Assembly (NCBI RefSeq): GCF_022968825.1
Contig: NZ_JALHKS010000005.1
Coordinates: forward strand, 124,001-188,000
Length of the DNA: 64,000 bases
From: Chryseobacterium salipaludis
GTDB lineage: Bacteria; Bacteroidota; Bacteroidia; Flavobacteriales; Weeksellaceae
Direction: 5' to 3'
A program made the position numbers and the translations under genes. Below are positions 1-9,513 of this stretch, piece by piece. The notes under the pieces were generated by a model. That model was not told where the DNA came from, ran no database searches, and was given only the letters and a program-made list of their open reading frames with translations. How positions within the stretch are numbered: position 1 is the first letter of the stretch; every line of letters begins with the position of its first letter.

Positions 1-128
1 TACGTACAAATTTAAGAAATAAAGCCTGACCACGCAGAATATGGCAGCTGCTTTTTGCTGTGTGGCGCGTAGATTATTGTTAGAAATCTCTGACAGTTTT
101 GTATATTTAAATTTAAAATAAGATAACG

Positions 129-518
129 ATGAAGAAATTATTAATTCTCCCGGCGGCAGTTGTTCTTTTCACGATGGGAAGCTGCGATAAAAAGAACAGC
201 GGAAATGCGGGCGTGCTGAAGGCGGATGAAACAACGGCAGTAACGGGAAATTCATCTGAAGAAGCGGTAAATGAGCGGACAGACCGTTATGTGGCTGAAG
301 ACGGCTCTTCTGCACTTGTTACTTTTAAAGAAGCAGGTGGAGAAAAATCAATCAGCATCCGAAGCAATAATAAAACGATTGCGGCGCCCCTGAAAGAAGC
401 TGAGGCTGACAAAACGGTGTACGGCAATTACGATTTTGAAATCGTATCAAAGAAGGACAGCATTACCATTACGCAAGGTGACAATGTGATCAGTCTCAAA
501 AGAGCAAGAAGTAACTAG
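129..518 (+). CDS. Small putative lipoprotein
   Basis: The 129-residue product starts with a lysine-containing, hydrophobic signal sequence ending in a lipobox-like FTMGSC, so Cys19 is the likely lipidated residue and the mature protein would be membrane-anchored in the periplasm. The remainder is hydrophilic, rich in Glu, Lys, Ser and Thr, with no catalytic motif that I recognise. It stands alone on the plus strand and is followed by a hairpin terminator shared with the convergent gene. I do not know a function. That it is exported is an inference from the signal peptide; that it is a gene is supported by start context and codon structure. Confidence 0.75.
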   Translation: MKKLLILPAAVVLFTMGSCDKKNSGNAGVLKADETTAVTGNSSEEAVNERTDRYVAEDGSSALVTFKEAGGEKSISIRSNNKTIAAPLKEAEADKTVYGNYDFEIVSKKDSITITQGDNVISLKRARSN

Positions 519-540
519 TTCTTTGTATTTATATAATTAT

Positions 541-573
541 AAAAGGACACTTCTTGCAGGTGTTCTTTTTATT
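541..573 (+). terminator. Rho-independent terminator of the lipoprotein gene
   Basis: An 8-bp stem (543-550 with 560-567, one G-T wobble) is followed by a T-rich run, 23 bases after the lipoprotein stop. The flanking A run at its left also lets it work for the convergent gene. Confidence 0.7.
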
Positions 574-1349
574 TAAAACCGATATCCGGCTGACAAACCA
601 AATCGCACACCAGCCCACGGCCCGCTAATTTGTGCAGTGGCTCCGTTTGCATTTGCCTGCGCCTTAATTTTAACAAAAGGAACATCGAGGGCATTCAGTT
701 CTTCCTGCAGCACCTGCTGTTCACGTGCCGTTAGCGGACGGGAGGAAACAGCGACGAGATCTCCTCTGGCGGCACCATAATGAGCGCCAATCATATTAAA
801 ATCAAGAATCCAGTTTTGGCTTTGCCCCAGATTCCACTGGATACCAAGCGCAAGACCACCACTGTTTCCATTGACTTTGCCTGAGAGATTAGCCGTATTT
901 CGTATTCCATCCGCATCGTATTCGAAAATGAGGTTAGAAACTTCCAGATGGCTGTGGCGGTAATATGATGCGAGGTAAAAGCCCTGGCCATACCCTTTCT
1001 TATTTAAATAAAAACGGGGCTCCACCGTAAAAGAACTGTAGTTCATTTCTGCTGTGGCAAGCTCTTCCACGTTGTGAATCTTTAAGGTGGAAGCACTGAA
1101 AGGTATGCTCCCGTTCGGAATGGTACTGTAAGAAATTTGGGCTGCAAACTTTTCGGTGAAAATTCTTTCGTAGGACAGATTGATATTGCGGAAGAGATAG
1201 GCAGTCACATTTGTTTTAATAATGTTGGGCGACTCAGTGTAGTTCGCGGAAGAAACGGCAAACTGCTGGTTGGCTATGGTTTGTGCGCTTACTTTAGAAA
1301 TGAATACAAAAGCTGCGAGGAAACACAGATACGACAGAGGAGTTTTCAT
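573..1349 (-). CDS. Putative outer-membrane beta-barrel protein
   Basis: The 258-residue product has a clear Sec signal peptide with cleavage near KVSAQ (residues 19-23). The mature part alternates polar and hydrophobic residues, with many aromatic residues, and ends in GLSAGYRF; a terminal Phe preceded by alternating residues is typical of outer-membrane barrels. Segments such as NINLSYERIF resemble the DUF3575-type outer-membrane proteins of Bacteroidetes, but I cannot confirm the family. It is convergent with the upstream lipoprotein gene. Its substrate or role is unknown. Confidence 0.75.
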   Translation of the reverse strand: MKTPLSYLCFLAAFVFISKVSAQTIANQQFAVSSANYTESPNIIKTNVTAYLFRNINLSYERIFTEKFAAQISYSTIPNGSIPFSASTLKIHNVEELATAEMNYSSFTVEPRFYLNKKGYGQGFYLASYYRHSHLEVSNLIFEYDADGIRNTANLSGKVNGNSGGLALGIQWNLGQSQNWILDFNMIGAHYGAARGDLVAVSSRPLTAREQQVLQEELNALDVPFVKIKAQANANGATAQISGPWAGVRFGLSAGYRF

Positions 1350-1443
1350 AACCTTAAGTTTTATTCAAATGTAGTGCAAACAGCGGAGGTTGACAATCAC
1401 CTTTTACAGCTATTTCGACAGTCTTCGCCGAATCAGTTATAAA

Positions 1444-1476
1444 ACAAAAAAACCGCTCACGAAAAGTGAACGGTTT
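1444..1476 (-). terminator. Terminator of the rplC-rplQ ribosomal operon
   Basis: A 10-bp stem (1451-1460 with 1466-1475) with a GAAAA loop lies 22 bases beyond the rplQ stop. The single mispair on the plus strand becomes G-U in minus-strand RNA, and a run of seven U follows on that strand, so it terminates minus-strand transcription. Confidence 0.9.
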
Positions 1477-1497
1477 CTATAAGCATCAGCGTGAAAA

Positions 1498-2040
1498 TTA
1501 TTCAGCTGCTTTATCGTCAGCGTTATCTGCTTTTGGCGCTTCTGCAGATGCTTCAGGAGCCTCAGTTGCAGTTTCAGCTGCCGGTGTTTCCACAGTTTCC
1601 GCAACAGCTTCGGTTTTCTTAGCTGTTGTTCTTCTGCTTCTTCTGGTTGTTTTCTTCTCTTCTGCGTTCGGGTTGTACAGTTCATTGAAATCTACCAATT
1701 CGATCATTGCTGTATCAGCAGCATCGCCCGGACGGAATCCGGTTTTGATGATTCTTGTGTACCCTCCGTTACGTTCTGCGATTTTCGGAGCTACTGTGCG
1801 GAACAGTTCCGTTACAGCTTCCTTGCTTTGCAGGTAAGAGAAAGCAGTTCTTCTGTTGTGAGTTGTATCTTCTTTAGCTTTTGTTAAGATAGGCTCCACG
1901 AATACTCTCAAAGCTTTTGCTTTGGCCACCGTAGTGTTGATTCTTTTATGCTCAATCAGGGAACAAGCCATGTTGGAGAGCATTGCGCTTCGATGCGAGG
2001 CGGTTCTTCCTAGATGATTGAATTTTTTACCGTGTCTCAT
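1498..2040 (-). CDS. rplQ: 50S ribosomal protein L17
   Basis: L17 binds 23S rRNA near the polypeptide exit tunnel of the large subunit. The N-terminal [20 protein letters not shown] is the family signature, and the conserved core ends near residue 120. Residues about 125-180 form an Ala/Glu/Lys-rich, probably disordered tail that E. coli L17 (127 residues) lacks; such tails are common in Bacteroidetes L17. It is the last gene of the operon, 6 bases after rpoA, with the operon terminator following. Confidence 0.98.
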   Translation of the reverse strand: MRHGKKFNHLGRTASHRSAMLSNMACSLIEHKRINTTVAKAKALRVFVEPILTKAKEDTTHNRRTAFSYLQSKEAVTELFRTVAPKIAERNGGYTRIIKTGFRPGDAADTAMIELVDFNELYNPNAEEKKTTRRSRRTTAKKTEAVAETVETPAAETATEAPEASAEAPKADNADDKAAE

Positions 2041-2046
2041 TGTTTG

Positions 2047-3042
2047 TTATTTATCAGCGTCTAATTTATATTTTGCAACGTCGAAACCGAAGTTAAGACC
2101 TTTTGCGTGCACTAATTCTTCGAGTTCTGTCAGGGATTTTTTACCAAAATTTCTAAATTTCATCAAATCAGACTTGGTATAAGAAACCAGTTCGCCCAGT
2201 GTTTCCACTTCGGCTGCCTTCAGGCAGTTCAGGGCGCGAACCGAAAGATCCATATCTGCCAGTTTGGACTTCAACAACTGACGGGTGTGCAGTGTTTCTT
2301 CGTCGTACTGAATAGATGCTTTCACTGCTTCTGTTTCCAGCGTAATACGCTCATCGGAGAACAGCATGAAGTGATAGATCAGGATCTTGGAAGCTTCCGT
2401 CAACGCGTTTTGCGGACTGATGGAGCCATCCGTTTCAATATCCAGAATCAGTTTTTCGTAGTCTGTTTTTTGCTCGACACGGTAATTTTCAACACTATAC
2501 TGCACTTTTTTGATCGGCGTAAAGATCGAATCGATCGCGATGGTTCCAATGGGATCATTGGCAGATTTGTTCTGCTCGGATGGTACATATCCACGGCCTT
2601 TATCAATGTTAAAGGTAATTTCAAAAGTAACATCTTTGTTTGTTGAACAGATCACCAAGTCCGGATTCAGCACCTCGAACTCCTGCATGTTTTTCCCAAG
2701 GTCACCGGCCGTAATGCTGGTTTGCCCGGAAACTTTAGCAGTAACTTCTTCAGTCGTTGCCGATTCGGTTTTAGCTTTCAAGCGAAGTTGTTTCAGGTTC
2801 AGAATGATTTCTGTTACATCTTCGATTACACCTGGAATAGTTGAAAATTCGTGCTCTACGCCTTCTATTTTGATAGATGAAATAGCATATCCTTCCAGAG
2901 AAGAAAGCAATACTCTTCTCAAAGCATTACCGATGGTAAGCCCAAAGCCCGGTTCCAATGGTCTGAATTCAAATTGACCTTTGAATTCATCGGAATTAAG
3001 CAGGATTACTTTATCGGGTTTAATAAATGTTAAAATTGCCAT
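2047..3042 (-). CDS. rpoA: RNA polymerase alpha subunit
   Basis: The 331-residue protein matches the usual alpha length. The N-terminal assembly domain shows [20 protein letters not shown] near residues 33-52, the dimerisation and beta-binding surface. The C-terminal domain, which contacts promoter DNA and activators, carries [20 protein letters not shown] near residues 285-304. It lies between rpsD and rplQ, the standard alpha-operon position. Expression is presumably coupled to ribosomal protein synthesis. Confidence 0.99.
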   Translation of the reverse strand: MAILTFIKPDKVILLNSDEFKGQFEFRPLEPGFGLTIGNALRRVLLSSLEGYAISSIKIEGVEHEFSTIPGVIEDVTEIILNLKQLRLKAKTESATTEEVTAKVSGQTSITAGDLGKNMQEFEVLNPDLVICSTNKDVTFEITFNIDKGRGYVPSEQNKSANDPIGTIAIDSIFTPIKKVQYSVENYRVEQKTDYEKLILDIETDGSISPQNALTEASKILIYHFMLFSDERITLETEAVKASIQYDEETLHTRQLLKSKLADMDLSVRALNCLKAAEVETLGELVSYTKSDLMKFRNFGKKSLTELEELVHAKGLNFGFDVAKYKLDADK

Positions 3043-3076
3043 ATAATTAGGTTGAGCAAAAATTTGAAAAAAGTTA

Positions 3077-3685
3077 TTATTTAGAGTAAAGTTCGACGAT
3101 CAGCTGTTCCTTGATGTCCTCCGGAATCTGGATTCTTTCAGGTGCTGAAACGAAAGTTCCAGACTGCTTCTCATCGTTGAACTGCAACCACTCGTAGTTT
3201 GATTTGTACGCCAGGGAATCAGCAATTACCCCAAGAGATTTAGATTTCTCTCTTACAGCGATTACGTCACCAGCTTTCAACAAATAAGACGGAATGTTTA
3301 CCAGCTCGCCATTTACTGTGATGTGTCTATGGGAAACCAGCTGACGGGCACCTGCTCTAGTTTTCGCAAAACCAAGACGGTATACCACGTTATCCAGACG
3401 GGATTCGCACAATTGCAGCAATACTTCCCCTGTTACGCCTTTTGCTCTTTGGGCTTTTTCATACAGGTTTGCGAATTGCTTTTCCAGGATGCCGTACGTG
3501 TACTTTGCTTTTTGCTTTTCAGCCAGCTGTACTGCGTATTCGGATTTCTTCGCACCACGTCTCTTGTTTGGTCCGTGCTGTCCTGGTGGTTGATTTTTTC
3601 TTTTTTCGAAGTTTTTATCGTCTCCGTAGATTGCAGCACCAAATTTTCGTGCAATCTTCGTTTTTGGTCCAATATATCTTGCCAT
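3077..3685 (-). CDS. rpsD: 30S ribosomal protein S4
   Basis: S4 nucleates 30S assembly by binding 16S rRNA. The 202-residue protein starts [16 protein letters not shown] and contains the S4 RNA-binding domain near residues 90-150 ([20 protein letters not shown] and [13 protein letters not shown]). The N-terminal cysteine cluster found in zinc-binding S4 proteins is absent. In E. coli S4 represses the alpha operon by binding its leader; whether that holds here is unknown. Confidence 0.99.
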   Translation of the reverse strand: MARYIGPKTKIARKFGAAIYGDDKNFEKRKNQPPGQHGPNKRRGAKKSEYAVQLAEKQKAKYTYGILEKQFANLYEKAQRAKGVTGEVLLQLCESRLDNVVYRLGFAKTRAGARQLVSHRHITVNGELVNIPSYLLKAGDVIAVREKSKSLGVIADSLAYKSNYEWLQFNDEKQSGTFVSAPERIQIPEDIKEQLIVELYSK

Positions 3686-3777
3686 ATTTCTTTGAGATTA
3701 TAAATTTTAGATTATAAATTTTAAATTATAAATGCATTGCATCTAAAACCTATAATTTAGAATTTAAAAATTATTAA
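3686..3777. repeat. AT-rich direct repeats between rpsD and rpsK
   Basis: This 92-base gap holds two tandem copies and a third degraded copy of an ATTATAAATTTTA-like unit (about 3698-3732), plus similar sequence at 3750-3777. No ORF or terminator is visible. It may be a polymorphic spacer inside the operon. Confidence 0.5.
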
Positions 3778-4167
3778 TTATACTCTTCTTCTTTTAGGTG
3801 GTCTGCAACCATTGTGTGGCATTGGAGTCACGTCAACGATTTCACTTACTTCGATTCCGGAATTGTGAATAGTACGGATAGCAGATTCTCTACCTGCACC
3901 CGGACCTTTAACAAATACTTTCACACGGCGCAGGCCTGCTTCATGCGCAACCTGAGCACAGTTTTCCGCAGCCATCTGTGCTGCAAAAGGTGTGTTTTTC
4001 TTAGAACCTCTGAACCCCATTTTACCGGCAGAAGCCCAGGAGATCACCTCTCCGCTTTTATTCGTCAAAGAAATGATGATATTGTTAAAAGACGCCTGGA
4101 TGTGTGCTTCCCCGATCGCCTCTACTTTAACTTTTCTTTTCTTTACTGCTTTAGTCTGTTTTGCCAT
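3778..4167 (-). CDS. rpsK: 30S ribosomal protein S11
   Basis: S11 sits on the platform of the small subunit and contacts the mRNA exit region. The 129-residue protein carries the family stretches [20 protein letters not shown] and [20 protein letters not shown] and ends in the basic PPKRRRV. It is 13 bases downstream of rpsM, as in most alpha operons. Confidence 0.99.
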   Translation of the reverse strand: MAKQTKAVKKRKVKVEAIGEAHIQASFNNIIISLTNKSGEVISWASAGKMGFRGSKKNTPFAAQMAAENCAQVAHEAGLRRVKVFVKGPGAGRESAIRTIHNSGIEVSEIVDVTPMPHNGCRPPKRRRV

Positions 4168-4180
4168 AATTCTTTACCGA

Positions 4181-4558
4181 TTATTTACTTGCCTTTTTCT
4201 TATTAGCAACAGTTTTTCTTTTTCCTTTTCGGGTTCTAGAATTGTTTTTGGTTCTTTGGCCTCTTAAAGGTAATCCGAGTCTGTGACGTATTCCTCGTTG
4301 GCAGCCAATGTCCATCAATCGCTTAATGTTCAGTTGGGTTTCAGAACGCAGTTCACCTTCTACTTTTACGTTATCAGTGATATAGTTTCTGATTGCTGCC
4401 AAGTCATCGTCATTCCATTCGTTGACTTTTTTGTCTTCGCTGATTCCTGCATTTTTCAGGATTTCAGAAGCGGTGCTTCTTCCGATCCCGTAGATGTAGG
4501 TGAGGCCGATAACGCCTCTTTTGTTCTTTGGTAAATCAATACCGGAAATTCTCGCCAT
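4181..4558 (-). CDS. rpsM: 30S ribosomal protein S13
   Basis: S13 lies in the head of the 30S subunit and contacts the P-site tRNA and the 50S subunit. The 125-residue protein begins [20 protein letters not shown], has the helix-two-turn-helix region near [18 protein letters not shown], and ends in a basic tRNA-contacting tail ([20 protein letters not shown]). It follows rpmJ by 8 bases. Confidence 0.99.
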   Translation of the reverse strand: MARISGIDLPKNKRGVIGLTYIYGIGRSTASEILKNAGISEDKKVNEWNDDDLAAIRNYITDNVKVEGELRSETQLNIKRLMDIGCQRGIRHRLGLPLRGQRTKNNSRTRKGKRKTVANKKKASK

Positions 4559-4566
4559 AATAAATT

Positions 4567-4683
4567 TTAACCTTGTCTTTGTTTAAATTTTGGGTTCTTC
4601 TTGTTGATTACAAACAGAACGCCTTTTCTGCGAACAATTTTGCAATCAGCGCTTCGTTTTTTAATAGATGCTCTAACTTTCAT
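4567..4683 (-). CDS. rpmJ: 50S ribosomal protein L36, zinc-free form
   Basis: Translating the minus strand from the ATG at 4683 gives 38 residues, [20 protein letters not shown] followed by a tail ending KFKQRQG, which is L36. The zinc-binding form has three Cys and one His; here only Cys14 remains and the other positions are Ser, Asn and Phe, so this is the zinc-independent type. L36 bridges 23S rRNA helices in the large subunit. It is placed between infA and rpsM, the common Gram-positive and Bacteroidetes arrangement. Confidence 0.95.
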   Translation of the reverse strand: MKVRASIKKRSADCKIVRRKGVLFVINKKNPKFKQRQG

Positions 4684-4751
4684 TTGTTATGTGTGTTATT
4701 CAAATGTATAATGCAATCCGGGATCGCATCTGTTTTTCTGTTTCGTCCGAA

Positions 4752-4785
4752 GAGAAGTACTGCACCGCAGCACAGTACGCTTCTC
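4752..4785. other. Unexplained hairpin between infA and rpmJ
   Basis: In the 176-base infA-rpmJ gap, 4752-4762 (GAGAAGTACTG) can pair with 4773-4785 with a two-base bulge. No U run follows on either strand, so it is not a simple terminator. It could be an RNA structure in the leader of the alpha part of the operon. Confidence 0.4.
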
Positions 4786-4859
4786 CGAACCTTTATTTTA
4801 AATGAAACCAGCTGCAGTGCAACATGATTTCATCAGTAGACATCACTTATGCCGCCGTA

Positions 4860-5075
4860 TTAGTAGCGGAAAGTAATCCGCCCCTTCGATAAATCGTAAG
4901 GGGACAGCTCCAGCTTCACTTTGTCGCCGGGTAGTAATTTAATATAGTGCATACGCATCTTGCCAGAGATATGAGCGATAAGAATATGCCCATTTTCCAG
5001 CTCCACGCGGAACTGCGCATTGGAGAGTGCTTCTGTAATGACACCATCCTGCTCGATATGTTTTTGTTTTGCCAT
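4860..5075 (-). CDS. infA: Translation initiation factor IF-1
   Basis: IF-1 occupies the ribosomal A site during initiation. The 71-residue protein is a single OB fold with [20 protein letters not shown] at the start and the family motif [19 protein letters not shown] near residues 34-52. It lies 5 bases after secY. Length and sequence are ordinary for the family. Confidence 0.98.
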   Translation of the reverse strand: MAKQKHIEQDGVITEALSNAQFRVELENGHILIAHISGKMRMHYIKLLPGDKVKLELSPYDLSKGRITFRY

Positions 5076-5080
5076 TAATT

Positions 5081-6463
5081 TTACAAGTTGTTGTTTGTTC
5101 GTGATAATTTAGACTGCATCAGGCCATCATAGTGGTGATTCAGTAAATACGTGTTGATTTGCTGTACTGTATCCAGGATCACACCCACCATAATTAAAAG
5201 GGAGGTACCACCGAAGAACAGCGCAAATCTATCCGTCTGAACAAACGCTCCGTACACAAGTGCCGGAAGGATTGCAAAGATAGCTAAAAACAACGAACCG
5301 GGCAAAGTAATTTTTGACAAAATATCATCCAGATAATCAGAGGTTTCCTTACCGGGACGCACCTTAGGAATAAGGCCGCCGTTGCGCTTCAGATCATCCG
5401 CCATCTGGTTTACAGGAATTGTGATTGCTGTATAGAAGAAGGAGAAAATGATAATCAGAATGGCAAAAAGCACGTTATACTGCCAGCTGAAAACATTCTT
5501 GAATCCGGCCAGGAAGGTATTGGACTCATCCACTTTCGTCAATAAACCCGGTACGAACATCAGCGCCTGGGCAAAGATGATCGGCATTACTCCGGAAGCA
5601 TTTACTTTCAGGGGAATCCACTGTCTTGCACCCTGCATCAGGTTACGGTTAACGCCGCCCCGTGCCTGCGCACGACTTACATACTGAATCGGAATCTTCC
5701 GCACGGCTACAGAAAGGATGATTGCCAGCAATACGACCAGCATCCAGGCAAGCACTTCAATCAGGATCATGATGGTTCCGAAACCACCTTTGCCGTTTTG
5801 CGTTGCTACTTCCTGCACGAAAGATCCCGGGAAGTCTGCAAGGATCCCCACCATAATTAGGATAGAGATACCGTTACCGATTCCTTTGTCGGTGATCTTC
5901 TCGCCAAGCCACATGGCAAAAACGGAACCTGCTACCAGAATGACGATGCTTGGTAACCAGAACATCACGGATTGCGGATTCACGTAATATGCTGAAGCAA
6001 ACTGGCCGTAGGGCAGGAACATCTGCGTGATCGAAGTCAGGTAAGAAGGCGCCTGAACCAAACAAACCGCGATGGTCAGCCAACGCGTAATCTGGTTAAG
6101 GGTGTTTCGCCCGCTCTCCCCGTCCTTCTGCAGTTTCTGCAAATATGGAATCGCCATCCCCATCAGCTGCACGATAATCGAAGCAGAGATATAGGGCATG
6201 ATTCCGAGCGCCATAATAGAAGCCCGGCTGAACGCACCTCCTGTAAACGAAGAAAGCAACCCAAGGAGTCCTGCTCCTTGTTTGTTGCCTCCCTGGTCTT
6301 TATAAATCTCCAATAAGTTCCCCACCTCTGCCATGTTAATAGCCGGCAAGGAAATATAAGATGCGAATCTATACACGAGGATAATCCCGAGTGTGAAAAG
6401 AATCTTTTCTCTCAGTTCCTTTAGACTCCAAATATTTTTCAGTGTTTGTATAAATTCCTTCAT
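5081..6463 (-). CDS. secY: Protein translocase channel subunit SecY
   Basis: SecY forms the channel through which unfolded proteins cross or enter the cytoplasmic membrane. The 460-residue protein has about ten hydrophobic helices, the plug-region text [20 protein letters not shown] near residues 75-94, and the cytoplasmic loop [20 protein letters not shown] near 257-276. It sits between rplO and infA as in most spc operons. SecE and SecG are not in the window. Confidence 0.99.
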   Translation of the reverse strand: MKEFIQTLKNIWSLKELREKILFTLGIILVYRFASYISLPAINMAEVGNLLEIYKDQGGNKQGAGLLGLLSSFTGGAFSRASIMALGIMPYISASIIVQLMGMAIPYLQKLQKDGESGRNTLNQITRWLTIAVCLVQAPSYLTSITQMFLPYGQFASAYYVNPQSVMFWLPSIVILVAGSVFAMWLGEKITDKGIGNGISILIMVGILADFPGSFVQEVATQNGKGGFGTIMILIEVLAWMLVVLLAIILSVAVRKIPIQYVSRAQARGGVNRNLMQGARQWIPLKVNASGVMPIIFAQALMFVPGLLTKVDESNTFLAGFKNVFSWQYNVLFAILIIIFSFFYTAITIPVNQMADDLKRNGGLIPKVRPGKETSDYLDDILSKITLPGSLFLAIFAILPALVYGAFVQTDRFALFFGGTSLLIMVGVILDTVQQINTYLLNHHYDGLMQSKLSRTNNNL

Positions 6464-6471
6464 CGCGGTGA

Positions 6472-6918
6472 TTATAGAGTATTAGCGTTTCCGCCTGCAT
6501 TGGTAATAGCCTGCTCAGCAGTTTTGGTAAATTTGTGTGCTGATACCGTCAGGTTTGCTGTAAGCTCACCACGGCCCAGGATTTTCACCATTTCGCTTTT
6601 CTTTGCCAGACCGTTTTCCACCAATACATCATGTGTAATCTCCGTAATGTTTTTGGTATCCGCCAGCAATTGCAGGGTATCCAGGTTAATTCCTCTATAT
6701 TCTTTTCTGTTCACGTTATTGAAACCGAATTTCGGCAATCTTCTTTGCAGTGGCATCTGTCCACCTTCAAAACCGATTTTCTGTGAGTAACCTGCACGAG
6801 ATTTCTGTCCTTTGTGTCCTTTCGTTGCAGTTCCTCCTTTCCCGCTTCCCTGGCCACGACCCAATCTCTTGGAGTTGTGCGTTGCGCCGGAAGCTGGTCT
6901 GATTGTATTTAATTTCAT
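6472..6918 (-). CDS. rplO: 50S ribosomal protein L15
   Basis: The 148-residue protein begins MKLNTIRPASGATHNSKRLG and has the Gly/Lys/Arg-rich N-terminal extension (RGQGSGKGGTATKGHKGQKS) that threads into 23S rRNA, then FEGGQMPLQRRLPKFGF. L15 is a late-assembly large-subunit protein. It lies 8 bases before secY. A 100-base gap separates it from rpmD; nothing gene-like is visible in that gap. Confidence 0.99.
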   Translation of the reverse strand: MKLNTIRPASGATHNSKRLGRGQGSGKGGTATKGHKGQKSRAGYSQKIGFEGGQMPLQRRLPKFGFNNVNRKEYRGINLDTLQLLADTKNITEITHDVLVENGLAKKSEMVKILGRGELTANLTVSAHKFTKTAEQAITNAGGNANTL

Positions 6919-7018
6919 TGTTGATGTAGATTTTTAAGGTCGAGGTCAGAACAAAAACCAGATGTGATCCTATAACTGAATCCCGATCTGATTTTTAAAT
7001 TCCAACTTCTACTGAAAA

Positions 7019-7195
7019 TTATTTTTTTACTTCTACCAGGTGGCTTACGGTAGCTACCATTCCCAGGATTGCAGGAGAATCATCGTGCTCCACTACCTGA
7101 TGAAGTTTTTTAAGTCCCAATGCTTCGAGGGTTCTCTTTTGCGTTTTGGTTCTGCCAATAGCGCTTCTTACTTGTTTGATCTGAATCTTTGCCAT
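7019..7195 (-). CDS. rpmD: 50S ribosomal protein L30
   Basis: The minus strand from the ATG at 7195 reads MAKIQIKQVRSAIGRTKTQK, then an L30 core with LGLKKLHQVVEHDDSPAILG and an end at VSHLVEVKK. The product is about 58 residues, the usual size for bacterial L30. L30 lies at the base of the central protuberance region of the 50S subunit. It is 10 bases after rpsE. The stop position is the least certain part of this call. Confidence 0.93.
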   Translation of the reverse strand: MAKIQIKQVRSAIGRTKTQKRTLEALGLKKLHQVVEHDDSPAILGMVATVSHLVEVKK

Positions 7196-7205
7196 TGTTT
7201 TTCAA

Positions 7206-7727
7206 TTAACCGTTAAACACTTTATCCAATGAAATACCACGCAGCTTCGCTACTTCTTCCGGTCTGCGGATATCCAGCAATGCCTTGAAGGTTGCCTTCA
7301 CCACGTTGTGTGGGTTGGAAGAACCTTTGGACTTGGAAAGGATATCTTTAATACCGGCAGCTTCTACTACCATACGAACTGTACCACCAGCGATTACACC
7401 GGTACCGTGAGTTGCAGGACGCAACAGGATATCAGCACCACCATAGCGTGCAGTTGTCTGGTGAGGAATGGTATGGTTGATTACAGGAACTTTTACCAGG
7501 TTTTTCTTAGCATCCTCCACTGCTTTTGCAATTGCAGAAGCAACTTCTTTGGATTTACCAAGACCAAAACCTACGGTACCCGCCTCGTCTCCTACGACTA
7601 CAATCGCAGAGAATCCGAAAGCACGTCCCCCTTTGGTTACTTTGGTTACGCGGTTTACCGCTACGAGACGATCTTTTAATTCTAATCCTCCCGGTTTTAC
7701 TTTTTCTATATTATCTAGTCCTAACAT
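7206..7727 (-). CDS. rpsE: 30S ribosomal protein S5
   Basis: S5 helps decoding accuracy and binds near the mRNA entrance. The 173-residue protein has the double-stranded RNA-binding-like N-terminal domain ([40 protein letters not shown]) and the C-terminal fold with [20 protein letters not shown]. It lies between rplR and rpmD. Nothing unusual is seen. Confidence 0.99.
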   Translation of the reverse strand: MLGLDNIEKVKPGGLELKDRLVAVNRVTKVTKGGRAFGFSAIVVVGDEAGTVGFGLGKSKEVASAIAKAVEDAKKNLVKVPVINHTIPHQTTARYGGADILLRPATHGTGVIAGGTVRMVVEAAGIKDILSKSKGSSNPHNVVKATFKALLDIRRPEEVAKLRGISLDKVFNG

Positions 7728-7746
7728 AATTTCCGAAATTTATTGA

Positions 7747-8094
7747 TTAGAATTTCAAACCGCCTTCTCTTGCGCCATCAGCTAATGCTTTCACACGCCC
7801 GTGGTACACGAAACCGTTTCTATCAAATACGATATTTTCAATACCTGCTGCTTTTGCTTTTTCAGCAATTGCTTTTCCTACTTCAGCAGAGATTTCTACT
7901 TTGGTACCAGTAGCGTTCAGTGCTCTGGAAGAAGCGGAAGCCAGGGTTTTACCTGTTTTATCGTCGATCAATTGCGCGTAAATCTCTTTGTTACTTTTGT
8001 ATACAGAAAGTCTTGGCAATTCAGCAGAGCCGGAGATTTTCCCGCGAACTCTTCTCTTAATTCTGTTTCTTTTTTCTACTTTGGTCAGTGCCAT
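7747..8094 (-). CDS. rplR: 50S ribosomal protein L18
   Basis: L18 carries 5S rRNA into the large subunit together with L5. The 115-residue protein has a basic N-terminus ([20 protein letters not shown]) and the family end [18 protein letters not shown]. It is spaced 19 bases from each neighbour, rplF and rpsE. Confidence 0.99.
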   Translation of the reverse strand: MALTKVEKRNRIKRRVRGKISGSAELPRLSVYKSNKEIYAQLIDDKTGKTLASASSRALNATGTKVEISAEVGKAIAEKAKAAGIENIVFDRNGFVYHGRVKALADGAREGGLKF

Positions 8095-8113
8095 GTTCTT
8101 AAACTTTTAAAAA

Positions 8114-8659
8114 TTAAGCAGATTTACCAGCTTTACGTCTTACAATCTCTCCTACGAAACGAACTCCTTTTCCTTTGTAAGGTTCCGGCTTTCTGAAAGA
8201 GCGGATCTTTGCAGCTACCATTCCGAGCAATTGCTTGTCATAAGAAGACAGGGTAATGATCGGGTTTTTACCTTTTTCGGAAAGAGTTTCCACTGTGATC
8301 TCTTTTGGAAGATCCATCACGATACCGTGGGAGAATCCAAGAGCAAGCTCCAGTTTGTTCCCTGTGTTAGAAGCTCTGTATCCTACCCCAACTAATTCCA
8401 GTTTGGTAGTCCAGCCTTCTGATACACCGTGTACCATGTTATTGATCAGCGCGCGATACAATCCGTGCAGTGATTTGTGCTGCTTGGATTCAGTCGGGCG
8501 GTCAAGCGTCAGGACATTGTCCTCCTGCTTAAGGGTGATTCCGTCGCTAAGTTGTTGTGTAAGTTCGCCTTTCGGCCCTTTCACCGTTACAAGACCGTCT
8601 TTTTCAGTCACTGTAACATTAGCAGGAATCTCTATAATTGCTTTACCAATTCTTGACAT
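8114..8659 (-). CDS. rplF: 50S ribosomal protein L6
   Basis: The 181-residue protein is the usual L6 length and contains two similar domains. It starts MSRIGKAIIEIPANVTVTEK and ends with PYKGKGVRFVGEIVRRKAGK, the rRNA-binding signature. L6 lies near the factor-binding site and stalk base. It sits between rpsH and rplR. Confidence 0.99.
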   Translation of the reverse strand: MSRIGKAIIEIPANVTVTEKDGLVTVKGPKGELTQQLSDGITLKQEDNVLTLDRPTESKQHKSLHGLYRALINNMVHGVSEGWTTKLELVGVGYRASNTGNKLELALGFSHGIVMDLPKEITVETLSEKGKNPIITLSSYDKQLLGMVAAKIRSFRKPEPYKGKGVRFVGEIVRRKAGKSA

Positions 8660-8677
8660 TTTCCTTAAATTAAAAAA

Positions 8678-9076
8678 TTAATAAACGTAGCAGATTACTT
8701 CACCGCCTACTTTTTCCTGTCTGGCTTTTTTATCAGTCATTACGCCGCGAGACGTAGAGATGATGGCCACACCCAAACCGTTCAGTACACGTGGAAGTTC
8801 CGCAGAACCTTTGTACTGGCGAAGACCCGGACGGGAAGCACGCTGGATGCTTTTGATCGCAGGTTTGTTGGTTTGTTTGTCGTACTTAAGAGCGATTTTA
8901 ATGTTTTCCTGAACAGTACCTTCCTCGAACTTATAGTTCAGGATGTAGCCCTGGTCAAACAAAATTTTAGTAATCTCCTTCTTGATTTTCGATGCAGGAA
9001 TATCCACCACTTTGTGGCCTGCGCTTTGTGCGTTCCTTACTCTGGTCAGGAAATCTGAAATTGGATCTGTTACCAT
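8678..9076 (-). CDS. rpsH: 30S ribosomal protein S8
   Basis: S8 binds the central domain of 16S rRNA. The 132-residue protein starts MVTDPISDFLTRVRNAQSAG and ends with the family signature GVAIISTSRGVMTDKKARQE followed by GGEVICYVY. In E. coli S8 represses the spc operon. The unusually wide gap upstream (9077-9240) could host regulation here. Confidence 0.99.
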   Translation of the reverse strand: MVTDPISDFLTRVRNAQSAGHKVVDIPASKIKKEITKILFDQGYILNYKFEEGTVQENIKIALKYDKQTNKPAIKSIQRASRPGLRQYKGSAELPRVLNGLGVAIISTSRGVMTDKKARQEKVGGEVICYVY

Positions 9077-9126
9077 TGTTGTTTTTTGGTTGTTATTGGT
9101 TGACGACAGTCAGTTTTGAAGCGCGG

Positions 9127-9134
9127 CAAAGGTA
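9127..9134 (-). promoter_or_regulatory. Possible internal promoter -7 box before rpsH
   Basis: The minus strand reads TACCTTTG, an exact Bacteroidetes -7 box, in the 164-base gap between rpsN and rpsH, the second widest spacer in the operon after infA-rpmJ. The -33 position reads TTT rather than TTG at 19 bases spacing, so the call is tentative. Confidence 0.4.
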
Positions 9135-9240
9135 AGGAAAAAGAAGAAAGGATAAAGACTATGCTTTAATCTTTCTTCTATTCTCTTATTTTCCCTAAAT
9201 CTGCACCTTCAACTTGACTATCCAGATTAGTTAATAATTA

Positions 9241-9510
9241 TTACCAACTTGCTTTTTTCACTCCCGGGATCAGGCCTTTGTTAGCCATCTCTCTGAAAGT
9301 TACACGGGACAGACCGAAGGTTCTCATGTATCCTCTTGGTCTTCCGGTAAGCTTGCAGCGGTTGTGAAGTCTTACTGGTGAAGCATCTTTTGGCAACTTC
9401 TGCAGCGCTTCGTAATCTCCGGCTTCTTTCAAAGCTTTTCTTTTCTCAGCGTATTTAGCTACCGTAGCTTCTCTTTTGCGCTCACGCGCTTTCATTGATT
9501 CTTTTGCCAT
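9241..9510 (-). CDS. rpsN: 30S ribosomal protein S14, zinc-free form
   Basis: S14 sits in the 30S head. The 89-residue protein starts [20 protein letters not shown] and ends [23 protein letters not shown]. It is the longer type with a single Cys and no CxxC pairs, so it does not bind zinc, unlike the roughly 61-residue C+ form. It lies 3 bases after rplE, the standard spc order. Confidence 0.98.
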   Translation of the reverse strand: MAKESMKARERKREATVAKYAEKRKALKEAGDYEALQKLPKDASPVRLHNRCKLTGRPRGYMRTFGLSRVTFREMANKGLIPGVKKASW

Positions 9511-9513
9511 CTT

